A DNA stretch of 64,000 bases from Nitrospirota bacterium (GCA_015492645.1 WGER01000031.1:1-64000), one strand, 5' to 3'. Positions 19,507-30,684 are shown, counted from the first letter of the stretch. Notes: generated by a model not told the origin, from the letters alone. Program-made: numbers and translations.

Positions 19507-19545
19507 GATAAAAAAACTTGTTTTGTCAACAGGAGTTTTTTTATC
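19507..19545 (+). terminator. Perfect 12-bp inverted repeat just upstream of aroK (terminator/attenuator-like)
   Basis: GATAAAAAAACT ... AGTTTTTTTATC. Confidence 0.5.
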
Positions 19546-19554
19546 ATTTCTATC

Positions 19555-20088
19555 ATGAAAAAGAGGAACATCATCTTGATCGGTTTTATGGGGACAGGAA
19601 AGACCACCGTGGCCCGTCTCCTGGCAGACAGACTTCAGATGGAGTTTATCGAAATGGACTCACTTATAGAGGAAGAAGAAGGTCTCAGCATTAGAGAGAT
19701 ATTTGAGCGATATGGGGAGGATTACTTCAGAGAGAAAGAGGCAGAAGTGGTCAGAAGGGTCTCTGAGATGGAGGGTGTGGTGGTCTCCACAGGGGGAGGA
19801 GTGGTCCTGAAGAGAGAGAATATGCAGAGGTTGAGAAGAAAGGGGGTCATTGTCTGCCTTACTGCCTCAGTGGAAGAGATCCTCCAGCGGACGGGAAGAT
19901 CCAAGACAAGACCCCTTTTGAATGTGAGGGAACCGGAGAAGAGAATAAGACAACTCCTTTCTGAGAGGGAACCCCTGTATGCCCAGGCTGACCTGGTTGT
20001 ACAGACAGACCACCTCAGCCCTGAGGAGGTTACTGACAGGATCGTGTCTGCTGTGGAAGGGATGATATTACGTACCAAGAAAGTCTGA
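19555..20088 (+). CDS. aroK: Shikimate kinase
   Basis: IILIGFMGTGKTTVARLLADRL, STGGGVVL. Confidence 0.93.
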   Translation: MKKRNIILIGFMGTGKTTVARLLADRLQMEFIEMDSLIEEEEGLSIREIFERYGEDYFREKEAEVVRRVSEMEGVVVSTGGGVVLKRENMQRLRRKGVIVCLTASVEEILQRTGRSKTRPLLNVREPEKRIRQLLSEREPLYAQADLVVQTDHLSPEEVTDRIVSAVEGMILRTKKV

Positions 20089-20109
20089 AATCATGTAAAG
20101 GAGGACGGG

Positions 20110-21615
20110 ATGAAGAAGCGTGAGCAATGGAAGTCCCAGATTGGTTTCCTGCTTGCTGCTGTAGGCTCTGCCATAGGGCTCGGAAATATCTGGAGGTTCA
20201 GTTATATGGCCTACTCCTATGGTGGTGGTGCATTCCTGATCCCCTATTTTACAGCCCTCCTTACTGCAGGGATACCTTTGATGATCCTTGAGTTTGCTAT
20301 TGGTCATGAGAGGATAGGCTCAGCACCACTGGCATATGCAAGGATTCACAGAAACTGGGAATGGCTCGGATGGTGGGCTGTCATCTTTGTGATGTTCGGG
20401 ATTGAACTCTACTATACAGTGATAATCTCCTGGTGTGTGAATTACTTCCTGCTGTCCTTCAACCTCGGATGGGGGCAGGATCCCAATGCATACTTCTTCC
20501 AGAAATTTTTGGCCATAACAGAGGCCCCTGGACAGATTGGAGAGGTCAGGACTCCAATACTCTTCGGTCTTATAGCAGTCTGGTTCATAAACTGGATTAT
20601 TGTTTACAGGGGGGTCCAGAAGGGCCTTGAACTGGCGAACAAGATATTTATGCCAATGCTTTTTGTCCTGACGGCGATACTGGTCTTCTGGTCTGTCAAC
20701 CTGGAAGGGGCCTCTCTGGGATTGAAGGCATATCTAACACCTGATTTCAGTAAACTGTCAAATCCAAGGGTCTGGATAGACGCCTACAGCCAGATATTCT
20801 TCACCCTGAGTCTCGGGTTCGGGATCATGATAGCCTATGCAAGTTATTTACCAGAAAGATCTGATATAACAAAGAATGCCTATCTTACGGCATTCATAAA
20901 CTGTGGCTACTCCCTTTTTGCTGGGTTTGCAGTATTCTCGGTACTTGGTTTCATGTCGTATACACAGGGCAAACCCATCTCAGATGTGGTTGCCCAGAGC
21001 ATCGGGTTAGCATTTGTGGCCTATCCGAAGGCCTTGAGCCTGATGCCAGGAGGCAACCTCTTCGGGGTTATATTCTTTCTCTGTCTGGTTGTTGCCGGAG
21101 TATCATCCTCTGTGTCCATTATAGAGGCATTTGCCTCTGCAATGATTGACAAATTCGGTTTCCCGAGAAAGGTCCTTGTGAGCATACTATGTATCCTTGG
21201 GTTCCTTGGCTCCATTATGTTCACCACACAGGCAGGATTGTTCTGGCTCGACATTGTTGATCACTTTCTCACAAACTATGGACTTGTCGTTGTCGGGATT
21301 GCAGAGTGTATCCTCGCAGGCTGGCTCTTTGATGTTACCATTCTTCAGCGACATGTCAACAGGGTCTCATCTATAAAACTGGGCAGGGGATGGATCGTTC
21401 TCATCAGGTATTTTGTACCACTGGTCCTCGGAGTAATGCTTATTGGTTCAATAAGGAACGAGGTGATAGAGCCCTATGGGGGCTATGGATGGGCTGCAGT
21501 GGCCCTGATAGGTGTAAACTGGGTGTTACTCACTATACTCGCCTCAGTGGTGATTGCTATGAGACCCTGGAGGACAAAGGAGAGAGAGAAGAGGGGCAGG
21601 GGGCACACGCGTTAG
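20110..21615 (+). CDS. Sodium-dependent neurotransmitter:sodium symporter (NSS) family
   Basis: WKSQIGFLLAAVGSAIGLGNIWRFSYMAYSYGGGAFLIPYF. Confidence 0.95.
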   Translation: MKKREQWKSQIGFLLAAVGSAIGLGNIWRFSYMAYSYGGGAFLIPYFTALLTAGIPLMILEFAIGHERIGSAPLAYARIHRNWEWLGWWAVIFVMFGIELYYTVIISWCVNYFLLSFNLGWGQDPNAYFFQKFLAITEAPGQIGEVRTPILFGLIAVWFINWIIVYRGVQKGLELANKIFMPMLFVLTAILVFWSVNLEGASLGLKAYLTPDFSKLSNPRVWIDAYSQIFFTLSLGFGIMIAYASYLPERSDITKNAYLTAFINCGYSLFAGFAVFSVLGFMSYTQGKPISDVVAQSIGLAFVAYPKALSLMPGGNLFGVIFFLCLVVAGVSSSVSIIEAFASAMIDKFGFPRKVLVSILCILGFLGSIMFTTQAGLFWLDIVDHFLTNYGLVVVGIAECILAGWLFDVTILQRHVNRVSSIKLGRGWIVLIRYFVPLVLGVMLIGSIRNEVIEPYGGYGWAAVALIGVNWVLLTILASVVIAMRPWRTKEREKRGRGHTR

Positions 21616-21715
21616 ATCAAAGTCTGTAAAAGATGTCCTGGGGGCGTTGACAAAGAAGATCTATTTAGATATAATATCCCAGATTTTAAATTTTAAAAAA
21701 TAAAAAGGGGATGAA

Positions 21716-22126
21716 ATGCAGAGGCGCGGTTTTTTAAAATTACTGGCTGCTTTTTTTACAAGTATCCTGAGCGGTTCCTTTCTTTACTCCTTTCTGAGAT
21801 ATCTGGCTCCCCCTTCAAAGTCCAGTGAAGCATCAAAGATTATAGTCGCCAAGGCAGAGGTCGCAGAAGGACAGGCGAAGGAGATAATTATCAACAATAC
21901 CCCTGCAATCGTCATCAATCGTCCGGGGAAAGGATATATTGTCCTTTCAAGGGTCTGCACCCATCTTGGTTGTCTTGTGAAGTATGAACCAGACAGGAGC
22001 AGACTCTTTTGTCCCTGCCATGCTGGTGTATACAATCTGGATGGGAAGGTGATTTCTGGACCTCCACCAAAACCACTACCCAAGTTTCCCTTCAGGGTGG
22101 AGGGTGAAAATATAGTGATAGGGTGA
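21716..22126 (+). CDS. Rieske [2Fe-2S] protein
   Basis: CTHLGC ... CPCHAGVYNLDGKVISGPPPKPL. Confidence 0.93.
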   Translation: MQRRGFLKLLAAFFTSILSGSFLYSFLRYLAPPSKSSEASKIIVAKAEVAEGQAKEIIINNTPAIVINRPGKGYIVLSRVCTHLGCLVKYEPDRSRLFCPCHAGVYNLDGKVISGPPPKPLPKFPFRVEGENIVIG

Positions 22127-22129
22127 TTT

Positions 22130-23224
22130 ATGTGGAAAGGTATCGTTGAATGGCTTGAGGTAAGGATTGGACTGAAGGACTTTCTTAGGGAACAGTTTAC
22201 AGAGTATCGAGTCCCTCCTGATATCAATATCTTTTACACCTTAGGGATAGTGGCCTTCTTTGCTTACATAATTCAGGCTGTAACGGGCTTCTTCCTGCTC
22301 CTTTATTACATCCCTCACTCTGAACATGCCTTCCAGAGTGTGCAGCATATCATGACCGAGGTCCCTTACGGATGGCTTATAAGATTAATGCATGTAGTGG
22401 GCAGCAATTTGATGGTAGCGGTCGTCTTTCTTCATCTGATATCTGTATTTATAATGAATAGTTATAAGAAACCGAGAGAATTGACATGGGTTGTTGGGGG
22501 GTTACTCCTTTTAACCACCCTCACCTTCTGCCTTAGTGGATATCTACTGCCATGGAGTCAATTGAGTTTCTGGGCCACCACTATAGTGACCAATCTACCC
22601 ACAGCCTTCCCCTACCTCGGCGACTGGCTCGCATATCTGCTGAAGGGTAGCGAACAGGTATCAGGTACTACCCTCAATAGATTCTTTGCCCTGCATGTCG
22701 CATTTCTTCCACCTATTCTTGTAACCCTTTTTGGTTTACATCTGTTTCTGGTAAGAAGGATTGGAATATCCAGGCCGCCTTTCAGTAAGAACTATCCCCC
22801 TCCATCATCATGGACGCAATACAGGCACGAGGAGTATCCTGAAGGAATCCCCTTTTATCCCTCCTTCTTTATAAAGGAGATGTACATGGTTGTCCTTTAT
22901 ATGGTGATAATGTTCTTTGTAATAACCTTTATGCCTACCCTGTTTTTACCAGAGGAGGCGAGTATCCCTGCTGATCCCTATACTACCCCTTTACATATAA
23001 AACCTGAATGGTATTTCCTCGCACCCTATCAGATGTTGAAACTCATTCCAAACAAGTTTCTGGGTATCAGCATCCAGTTGGTGCTCCTTTTTATCTTTCT
23101 CTTCTGGCCCTTTTTCGATACCTCCGATGAGAGAGACATTAGGAAACGGCCTTTACTGCTTACTGTATTCTTTCTGACAATTGGTGTCTGGATAATTCTT
23201 ACAATATGGGGTAAGTACTCATGA
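22130..23224 (+). CDS. Cytochrome b (bc-type complex)
   Basis: LMHVVGSNLMVAVVFLHL, GYLLPWSQLSFWATTI, LHIKPEWYFLAPYQML. Confidence 0.95.
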   Translation: MWKGIVEWLEVRIGLKDFLREQFTEYRVPPDINIFYTLGIVAFFAYIIQAVTGFFLLLYYIPHSEHAFQSVQHIMTEVPYGWLIRLMHVVGSNLMVAVVFLHLISVFIMNSYKKPRELTWVVGGLLLLTTLTFCLSGYLLPWSQLSFWATTIVTNLPTAFPYLGDWLAYLLKGSEQVSGTTLNRFFALHVAFLPPILVTLFGLHLFLVRRIGISRPPFSKNYPPPSSWTQYRHEEYPEGIPFYPSFFIKEMYMVVLYMVIMFFVITFMPTLFLPEEASIPADPYTTPLHIKPEWYFLAPYQMLKLIPNKFLGISIQLVLLFIFLFWPFFDTSDERDIRKRPLLLTVFFLTIGVWIILTIWGKYS

Positions 23225-24066
23225 AAAGGATTTTGGTATTATTAGTTATTTTCACTGTGACAGGAGTTGCTTCTGGTGGTTTTAAAGAAAAGTTCATTGA
23301 GGAATTTGTGAAGAAACCCTGGGGTGCTCCACCCTCACAGGAGAGTGTGTGTATCTCCTGCCATACCTCTGATCTGATGAAAGAAGAGTTTAAAGAGATA
23401 GTGAGACAATGGAGACAGAGTTGGCATGCAAAGAACAATATATCCTGTCATGACTGTCATGGTGGTGATCCAAAGGATGAGAAGATGGCAATGAGTGAAG
23501 AGAGGGGATTTGTGGGTGTGCCTTCCTATACTGAGGTGCCAGAGTTCTGTGGAAAGTGTCATGCAGGGGTACTCGAGAATTACTATAAAAGCGGCCATGG
23601 TATGGCCTTAAAGAATGATGGCACAGGGCCAAATTGTGTAATCTGTCATGGCTCTCATCAGATACAGAGGGCCACCATTGATATCATAAATGAGAAGAGG
23701 TGTAGCCAGTGTCACACCTATGAAAGGGCGAAGATAATGAAGCAGGCCCTGTTTTCTACCGAAAAAAAGATCACAGATTTATACGATGCTATTGAAAGAT
23801 TAAAGAAAAAAGGGATTTATACTGAAGAACTCTACAAAGAGGTATTCAGAACGGAGGCCGACTTCAGACTCCTCTTTCATGAGGTGAATGTCTCCCTGAT
23901 AAAAGAAAGCACCGATGACTTCTTAAAGAGACTCTCTAAGATCGAAGAAAAAACCGCCCGTCTCTTTTCAGAATTGAGGTTCAGACAGAACTTCTCGGCC
24001 TTCATTATGCTACTGCTGGCAGGACTTGGTATCGTGATCTTTCTTATCTCAAAGAGAGGTCCCTGA
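23221..24066 (+). CDS. Multiheme c-type cytochrome, NapC/NirT-like, five CXXCH motifs, C-terminal TM
   Basis: CISCH, CHDCH, CGKCH, CVICH, CSQCH. Confidence 0.88.
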   Translation: MKRILVLLVIFTVTGVASGGFKEKFIEEFVKKPWGAPPSQESVCISCHTSDLMKEEFKEIVRQWRQSWHAKNNISCHDCHGGDPKDEKMAMSEERGFVGVPSYTEVPEFCGKCHAGVLENYYKSGHGMALKNDGTGPNCVICHGSHQIQRATIDIINEKRCSQCHTYERAKIMKQALFSTEKKITDLYDAIERLKKKGIYTEELYKEVFRTEADFRLLFHEVNVSLIKESTDDFLKRLSKIEEKTARLFSELRFRQNFSAFIMLLLAGLGIVIFLISKRGP

Positions 24067-24538
24067 TAAGGGCCACCTCATCGCACTCAGGGAACCTGTG
24101 ACACCTGAGACAGTCTCCCCAGATCTTCTGAGGGAGTTCCCCCTTGTCAATCTCCTTAAATCCCAATGTCTTGAAAAACTCAGGATTATATGTAAGGACA
24201 AAGACCCTCTTTACCCCCAGTCTCTTTGCCTCGGAAAGGGCCCTCCTGGCAAGTGCCCTCCCGATGCCCCTCTTTTGGGCATCCATCTTTACTGCAAGTG
24301 ACCTCAATTCTGCAAGGTCATCCCAGAGGATATGAAGTGCACAGACACCAACAACCCTTTCTCCATCTTCACATACGAAGTGGTCACGGATATTTTCATA
24401 TATCTCGTTCAATGATCTGGGTAATAACTGTTCCTTTTTTGCGAATTGGTTTATAAGGGAATGGATCTCCTTTGCATCACGCACTGTGGCCTTCCTTATC
24501 CTATAATCCGTGGCCATTGTATCCAAACTCCACCGCAC
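24044..24538 (-). CDS. GNAT N-acetyltransferase (ArgA-like)
   Basis: IRKATVRDAKEIHSLINQFAKKEQLLPRSL, AQKRGIGRAL. Confidence 0.85.
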   Translation of the reverse strand: MRWSLDTMATDYRIRKATVRDAKEIHSLINQFAKKEQLLPRSLNEIYENIRDHFVCEDGERVVGVCALHILWDDLAELRSLAVKMDAQKRGIGRALARRALSEAKRLGVKRVFVLTYNPEFFKTLGFKEIDKGELPQKIWGDCLRCHRFPECDEVALIRDLSLR

Positions 24539-25046
24539 GGAGGTTATCCTGAAGCCTTAAGCGATGTCTCTCCGGCAGTGTCATCTCAAGTGCCTTTTTC
24601 ATAACTTCAGGGTTTTCAAGTCCTGTAAGTCTCAGGTATGCCCCAAGGAGGACCATATTGGCATATCTCACCGACCCAACCCTTGCCGCCACCTCCGATG
24701 CCCTCACAGGGACCACCCTGTATCTGCCGGAGGATATGGTGATATCTCCTTTAATAAGTGAGGCATCATATATCAACGTCCCATCCCTTTTGAGCCTTTT
24801 CACAAACCTGTTCAGTGATGGAGAGTTCAAGACTATCAGGTAATCGATCTCTCTCACTATTGGAGAACCGACAGGTTCATCTGAGACAACCACGGTACAG
24901 TTGGCTGTACCTCCTCTCATCTCAGCCCCATAAGAGGGGAACCATGTCACGTGTCTGTCCAGTAGCATCGCCACCGTTGCTATAACCCTGCCGAGGAAGA
25001 GGACCCCCTGTCCTCCTGAGCCTCCTATGAGTATCGCCTGCTCCAT
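24501..25046 (-). CDS. 2-oxoacid:ferredoxin oxidoreductase gamma subunit
   Basis: IGGSGGQGVLFLGRVIATVAMLLDRHVTWFPSYGAEMRGGTANC. Confidence 0.9.
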   Translation of the reverse strand: MEQAILIGGSGGQGVLFLGRVIATVAMLLDRHVTWFPSYGAEMRGGTANCTVVVSDEPVGSPIVREIDYLIVLNSPSLNRFVKRLKRDGTLIYDASLIKGDITISSGRYRVVPVRASEVAARVGSVRYANMVLLGAYLRLTGLENPEVMKKALEMTLPERHRLRLQDNLRAVEFGYNGHGL

Positions 25047-25781
25047 TTATATATCCTTAAGGATGCCAACCGGATAGACAGATTTCATCTGTCTGTCTAT
25101 CCACTGGATCGCCTCTGTGGGATGCATATCCCAATCAGTGGGACAGGGAGAGAGGACCTCCAGAAAGGAGAATCCCCTATTTTCTAACTGGTACTGAAGG
25201 GCCTTTGTCATCATCCGCTTTGTCTCTTTCACCCCTTTCACACCATCAATGGCAGTCCTGCAGACAAAGACGGCACCTTCGATCTGGGCAATGATCTCTG
25301 CCACCCTGAGTGGATAGCCATGGACCATGGGGTCTCGTCCAGATGGGGTGGTAGAGGTCTTCTGCCCCAGGAGTGTTGTCGGGGCCATCTGTCCACCTGT
25401 CATGCCATAATTGGCATTGTTTACAAAGATTACAGTGAACCTCTCTCCTCTGTTTGCGGCATGGATTATCTCTGCCATACCTATGGAAGCGAGATCACCG
25501 TCTCCCTGATAGGAGATTATGACCCTATCAGGCATCAGCCTCTTCAGGGCAGTTGCTACTGCTGGAGGCCTGCCATGGGCACACTCAATCACATCAAAGT
25601 TGAAATAATCATATGCAAAGACCGCACACCCAACAGGCGCTATCCCTATGGTCCTGCCCCTTACGCCCAGGTCCTCCACACACTCAGCAACGAGTCTGTG
25701 CAGTATACTGTGGCCACAGCCGGGACAGAACCTGAAGGGCCTCTCCTTTAATGCCTCAGGCCTTCGGAATACCCTTTGCAT
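25047..25781 (-). CDS. 2-oxoacid:ferredoxin oxidoreductase beta subunit (TPP-binding)
   Basis: RFCPGCGHSILHRLVAE, GDGDLASIGMAEIIHAANR; start chosen at MQRVF. Confidence 0.92.
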   Translation of the reverse strand: MQRVFRRPEALKERPFRFCPGCGHSILHRLVAECVEDLGVRGRTIGIAPVGCAVFAYDYFNFDVIECAHGRPPAVATALKRLMPDRVIISYQGDGDLASIGMAEIIHAANRGERFTVIFVNNANYGMTGGQMAPTTLLGQKTSTTPSGRDPMVHGYPLRVAEIIAQIEGAVFVCRTAIDGVKGVKETKRMMTKALQYQLENRGFSFLEVLSPCPTDWDMHPTEAIQWIDRQMKSVYPVGILKDI

Positions 25782-27168
25782 CCTTCTGTCTGTCGTAGAG
25801 ATAGACCCTCCCCTTACCCTCCGCCTTCGCCCTGTACATCGCCATGTCTGCGGCATAGAGGAGCTCCTTTTCGGTGCTTCCGTCTTCTGGAAACCCTGAG
25901 ACCCCCCCGCTTATTGTTATATTGATCACCCTTGCCCTGTCTCCAGTAGCAGAATTCAGAAATTCAAACTCGGTCTCTGAAATACTCTCACATATCCTCT
26001 CGGCAACTGTAAGGGCCTCCTTTTTCGATGTCTTTGGGAGAATAAGTACAAACTCCTCACCACCATATCTGGCCACTATGTCGGCCTTACGGGACTTCTG
26101 AAGAAGGGTCCTGCCGAACTCCTGAAGGATCATATCTCCTGCCTGATGCCCGTAGGTGTCATTGATGGCCTTGAAATTGTCTATATCAAAGACAACCACC
26201 GCAAAGTTCTCACCATATCTCTTGGCCCTCTGGAGTTCCGTTTTAAGGGTCATGTAGAAATATCGCACATTATAGAGTCCTGTCAGGGGATCGGTTATGG
26301 AGAGTTTCTTTGCCTCATTGTAGAGCCTGAACTTCTCTACAATCAGGGAGACATGATTACCTATGAGATTTATAAGCGAGGCGAGGTCAAAATCAAAGGT
26401 GCTGGGCATCCTGGAGCCGAGTATCAGGTATCCATCTATCTTACCTGAACTCATCAACTGCCTGATCATCACAAAGGAAAGGCCTTCCTCCTGGAATACT
26501 CTATAGTGATGTACATCTGTCTCGTCTATGACCGCCATTGGATACTTTTGAAAGGATAGTCGTCTCAATACCTCTCGTTCAAATACACCTTCATCGATCC
26601 TCTTCAGAAATCGTGGTGAAAGACCGGAACTGGCCACCACTCTAAGAGTATCTTCTTCCAGGAGTACTATCATCCCTATCTCATACTCGGCAAGCATCAA
26701 GACCCTGGTAAGGAGGTCTTTAAAGAACTCCGCTCGGTCCATGGAGGAGATGAAGGTCTCAGAAAGGGTGTTTATAATCATCAATTCCCTGTTTCTCCGG
26801 ACAAGGTCCTCCTCTATTTTGATGTACAGAGTTATCTCATAGAGGCAGACACTGAAGTAATACCCTTCTCCATTCTGGCTCACTACAACTTCATACTGCT
26901 TTCCACCGATGTTTATCCTTTCCTTTATCTGTGTGCCGGTTGCCTTACACCTGAGAAAGAGCCTCCAGAGTGCATCTGAATCGAGTTCACGGATATGCTT
27001 TCCCTTTACAGGGGATTCTCTGGCAAAGATCTCTTCAAATGCCTCGTTACAATTGACGATGTTACCGATGTAATCGACAACTGCGAATGGAAAGACTATG
27101 AGCCCGCTGTCGAGACTTATGAGGCCTTCAGACCCGCTCCCTTTTACCACCACTCCTCTCCTGTCCAC
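25756..27168 (-). CDS. PAS/GAF-GGDEF diguanylate cyclase
   Basis: DPLTGLYNVRYFYMTL, ARYGGEEFVLILP. Confidence 0.92.
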   Translation of the reverse strand: MDRRGVVVKGSGSEGLISLDSGLIVFPFAVVDYIGNIVNCNEAFEEIFARESPVKGKHIRELDSDALWRLFLRCKATGTQIKERINIGGKQYEVVVSQNGEGYYFSVCLYEITLYIKIEEDLVRRNRELMIINTLSETFISSMDRAEFFKDLLTRVLMLAEYEIGMIVLLEEDTLRVVASSGLSPRFLKRIDEGVFEREVLRRLSFQKYPMAVIDETDVHHYRVFQEEGLSFVMIRQLMSSGKIDGYLILGSRMPSTFDFDLASLINLIGNHVSLIVEKFRLYNEAKKLSITDPLTGLYNVRYFYMTLKTELQRAKRYGENFAVVVFDIDNFKAINDTYGHQAGDMILQEFGRTLLQKSRKADIVARYGGEEFVLILPKTSKKEALTVAERICESISETEFEFLNSATGDRARVINITISGGVSGFPEDGSTEKELLYAADMAMYRAKAEGKGRVYLYDRQKDAKGIPKA

Positions 27169-27172
27169 TTAC

Positions 27173-28441
27173 TCATAGGACCTCATCTGGAAGGGCGATC
27201 CTGCCCATGACAGCAGAGGCAGCCGCCACCGCAGGACCTGACAGGTATACCTCACTTTCAGGATGTCCCATTCTTCCAACAAAGTTACGGTTTGTTGTGG
27301 CAATGGCCCTTTCACCCCTGGCAAGGATTCCCATATGCCCGCCGAGACAGGGACCACAGGTGGGTGTGGAGACAACTGCGTCTGCCTCTATAAAGGTCTC
27401 TATGATGCCCTCCTTCAGGGCCTTCCGGTAGATCTCCTGGGTGGCAGGTATCACTATCATCCTCACATTGGGGTTCACCTTCTTTCCCCTTATCACTCTC
27501 GCAGCCTCCTCAAGGTCTTCATACCTGCCGTTAGTACAGGAACCTATCACCACCTGGTCAATGCTTATATGCGTCAACTCCCTTGCGGGCCTCACATTCG
27601 ATGGCAGGTGAGGACAGGCCACAAGTGGCTCTATCTTCGAGGCATCGTATTCTCTCACCTCGATATATTCTGCCTGCGGATCTGATTTATAGAGATTATA
27701 GGGCCTTCTGGCCCTCTGTCTTACATACTCCTCCGTTATCCCATCAGGCACAATTATACCTGATTTGCCACCCGCCTCTATGGCCATGTTACACATCGTG
27801 AGTCTTGCATGCATTGGAAGGGCACTGATTGTTTCACCTTCAAACTCCATGGCCCTGTAAAGGGCACCATCCACTCCTATATCACCAATGGTATGTAAGA
27901 TGAGGTCTTTGCCACTGACCCACCTCTGGAGCCTCCCGTAGTAAATAAACTTCATACTCTCTGGCACCTTAAACCAGCACTCACCCGTTGCCATAGCAGA
28001 GGCAACATCAGTGGAGCCAACACCTGTTGCAAATGCCCCGAGGGCCCCGTAAGTACAGGTGTGACTGTCTGCACCGATCACGAGGTCTCCAGGCAGTACC
28101 AGCCCCACCTCAGGCAGAAGGGCATGTTCAATACCCATCCGACCCACTTCAAAATAATGCACGATTCCGTGTCTTTTGGCGAACTCCCTCATCATCCTGC
28201 ACTGTTCTGCAGCCTTTATGTCCTTCTGGGGGGTGAAGTGGTCTGGTACAAGGGCAATCCTCTGTCGATCAAAGACATCACCTGCCCCGATTCTCTCAAA
28301 CTCCTTTATGGCAAGCGGGGCGGTTATATCATTGGCAAGTATCATGTCCACTCTTGCGATTATCAGTTCACCTGGATGTACCTCTTCTCTACCAGCATGA
28401 ACTGCAAGTATCTTCTCTGTTATTGTCATTGGTCTCGGCAT
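27173..28441 (-). CDS. leuC: 3-isopropylmalate dehydratase large subunit
   Basis: [25 protein letters not shown]-type motif, [33 protein letters not shown]. Confidence 0.93.
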   Translation of the reverse strand: MPRPMTITEKILAVHAGREEVHPGELIIARVDMILANDITAPLAIKEFERIGAGDVFDRQRIALVPDHFTPQKDIKAAEQCRMMREFAKRHGIVHYFEVGRMGIEHALLPEVGLVLPGDLVIGADSHTCTYGALGAFATGVGSTDVASAMATGECWFKVPESMKFIYYGRLQRWVSGKDLILHTIGDIGVDGALYRAMEFEGETISALPMHARLTMCNMAIEAGGKSGIIVPDGITEEYVRQRARRPYNLYKSDPQAEYIEVREYDASKIEPLVACPHLPSNVRPARELTHISIDQVVIGSCTNGRYEDLEEAARVIRGKKVNPNVRMIVIPATQEIYRKALKEGIIETFIEADAVVSTPTCGPCLGGHMGILARGERAIATTNRNFVGRMGHPESEVYLSGPAVAAASAVMGRIALPDEVL

Positions 28442-29968
28442 CTATACACCTCGCTGAGGCTCCCTCTTCTTCCCCTCAAGTTTGTTGAGGGCATTTACAT
28501 AGGCCTTTGCAGAGGCGACTATGATATCCGTATCCGAGCCATATCCCCTCACAGTCCTCCCGTCCCTCTCCAGGGTCACAATCACCTCACCAAGGGCATC
28601 TGTACCACCTGTGATGCTCTTCACCTCAAACTTCTCGAGATGGCTGTCGGTCTCGGTGAGACGTGCTATCGCCTTGTAGGTAGCATCTACAGGACCGTCA
28701 CCGGTGGCAGTGGTCTCTCTCTCTTCGCCTCTGATCTCCATCCTCACCTTGGCGGTGGGCCTGGTCCCGGTGCCACTGGAGACCTTCAGGTCAATCAACT
28801 TAAAGACCTCTCTTACCCTCTTCACTTCCTCAGAGACAAGGGCCTCAAGATCATCATCAAAGATGTACTTCTTCTGGTCACAGAGTTGTTTGAATCTCTG
28901 AAAGGCATGGTTGAGTTCTTCCTCGCTCAGTTCATATCCGAGTTCCCTCAGTCTCTCCCGGAATGCGTGACGGCCGGAGTGCTTGCCAAGAACGAGTTTG
29001 CTCTGGGGGATACCGACCATCTCTGGCCTCATAATCTCATAGGTGGACCGTTCCTTCAGGAAGCCGTCCTGGTGAATCCCTGCCTCATGGGCAAAGGCAT
29101 TAGCCCCCACTATCGCCTTATTCGGCTGGACCACCATGCCGGTGAGTTTTGATACCAGCCTGCTGGTCTTGTAGATCTCCTCAGTAACAATCCCGGTATC
29201 AGCCTGGAAGTACTGGGGTCTCACCTTCAGCGCCATCACGATCTCCTCCATCGCAGCATTGCCTGCCCTTTCACCAATGCCGTTAATGGTACACTCAACC
29301 TGTCCGGCCCCTTTAAGGATTGCCGTAAGGGAGTTTGCCACTGCCAGTCCCAGATCATTATGGCAATGTACGGATATGGTCGCCTTATCCACATTTGGCA
29401 CCCTGTTCATCAGGTATTCGATCAACTCGCCAAACTCCTGGGGGATGGCATAACCCACCGTGTCAGGAATGTTGACAGTCTTTGCGCCTGCCCTGATCAC
29501 CTCCTCAGTCACCCTGCAGAGAAAGTCCCGGTCACTCCTTGTCGCATCCTCGGCAGAAAACTCCACATCGTCGGTGTACTGACGGGCCTTTTTCACGGCT
29601 GCAACTGCGGCGTCAAGGACCTCCTCTCTTGTCATCCTCAATTTGAACTTCAGGTGGATGTCCGAGGTGGCTATGAAGGTATGAATCCTGCCCTGCTCAG
29701 CGGGCCGGAGTGCTTCAGCAGCCCTTTCAATATCCACGTCCTTCGCCCTTGCAAGGGCTGCAATGGTGACCCCTTTTATTTCCTCTGATATCCTCTGTAC
29801 AGCCTCAAAGTCCCCTGGAGATGCAACAGGAAAACCCGCCTCAATAATATCCACATTTAGACGCACCAACTGGCGTGCCACATGCAGTTTCTCATCCACA
29901 TTCATGGAGGCGCCAGGGGATTGTTCCCCATCCCTCAGAGTGGTATCAAATATCTTTATATACCTCAT
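28442..29968 (-). CDS. leuA: 2-isopropylmalate synthase
   Basis: [33 protein letters not shown]. Confidence 0.95.
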   Translation of the reverse strand: MRYIKIFDTTLRDGEQSPGASMNVDEKLHVARQLVRLNVDIIEAGFPVASPGDFEAVQRISEEIKGVTIAALARAKDVDIERAAEALRPAEQGRIHTFIATSDIHLKFKLRMTREEVLDAAVAAVKKARQYTDDVEFSAEDATRSDRDFLCRVTEEVIRAGAKTVNIPDTVGYAIPQEFGELIEYLMNRVPNVDKATISVHCHNDLGLAVANSLTAILKGAGQVECTINGIGERAGNAAMEEIVMALKVRPQYFQADTGIVTEEIYKTSRLVSKLTGMVVQPNKAIVGANAFAHEAGIHQDGFLKERSTYEIMRPEMVGIPQSKLVLGKHSGRHAFRERLRELGYELSEEELNHAFQRFKQLCDQKKYIFDDDLEALVSEEVKRVREVFKLIDLKVSSGTGTRPTAKVRMEIRGEERETTATGDGPVDATYKAIARLTETDSHLEKFEVKSITGGTDALGEVIVTLERDGRTVRGYGSDTDIIVASAKAYVNALNKLEGKKREPQRGV

Positions 29969-30684
29969 CAGTGTCTTGCCCTCTTTCTCCTGTTATAGAG
30001 AAGGTATATGTTCTCTATTATACCCCAAAGAAGATATAGCATTGCAAAGGAGAAGAGGGCTAAAGGTGGATGAACCACCAAGATATAAAGGACCAGAAGA
30101 AAGGACACAAGGACCCAGAAGGGTTTCCTCTTTGTCAGGTCTAACTCCTTCATCCCGTGAAATCTGAGTGTACTGACCATAAGGAGAGAGAGGATCCAGG
30201 CAAGCATCAGGATAAGGAGATTCTTGCCAGGAGGTTCTAAAGAAAAACTGTGATAGAAGATCACCACAGAGGCGACTATTGTGGCTGCTGCTGGTATGGG
30301 CATCCCAGTGAAGAAGCGTTTCTCCTCCGAAAGCATCTGTACATTGTATCTGGCAAGTCTCAGTGCCCCACAGGCCGCAAAGAGAAAGGCGGTGGCAATC
30401 CCTACTCTTCCATACTCATTGAGGGACCATGTGTAGAGCAGCAGTGCTGGGGCAACTCCAAAGGCCACGATATCACTGAGTGAGTCCAGTTCAAGGCCGA
30501 ACTTCGTGGTGGAACTGGTCATCCTTGCCACCCATCCATCCAGCCCATCGAAGACCATAGCAATCAGTATCGCCCATGCCCCCATCGTGAAGTCACCCCT
30601 CAGGGCCATCACAATAGCGTAAAAACCAAAGAACATCCCGCAGAGTGTGAGACCATTGGGTAACAGGTATACGCCCTTTTTCAT
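29968..30684 (-). CDS. pssA: CDP-diacylglycerol--serine O-phosphatidyltransferase
   Basis: [38 protein letters not shown]. Confidence 0.93.
   Translation of the reverse strand: MKKGVYLLPNGLTLCGMFFGFYAIVMALRGDFTMGAWAILIAMVFDGLDGWVARMTSSTTKFGLELDSLSDIVAFGVAPALLLYTWSLNEYGRVGIATAFLFAACGALRLARYNVQMLSEEKRFFTGMPIPAAATIVASVVIFYHSFSLEPPGKNLLILMLAWILSLLMVSTLRFHGMKELDLTKRKPFWVLVSFLLVLYILVVHPPLALFSFAMLYLLWGIIENIYLLYNRRKRARH

Noticed and set aside
28061-29152. 363-aa plus-strand ORF opposite leuC/leuA, and other long antisense ORFs (e.g. 1325-1888, 12828-13508, 60742-61419)
   Set aside because: They lie antisense to strongly supported genes and show no domain-like sequence; typical shadow ORFs of biased codon usage.
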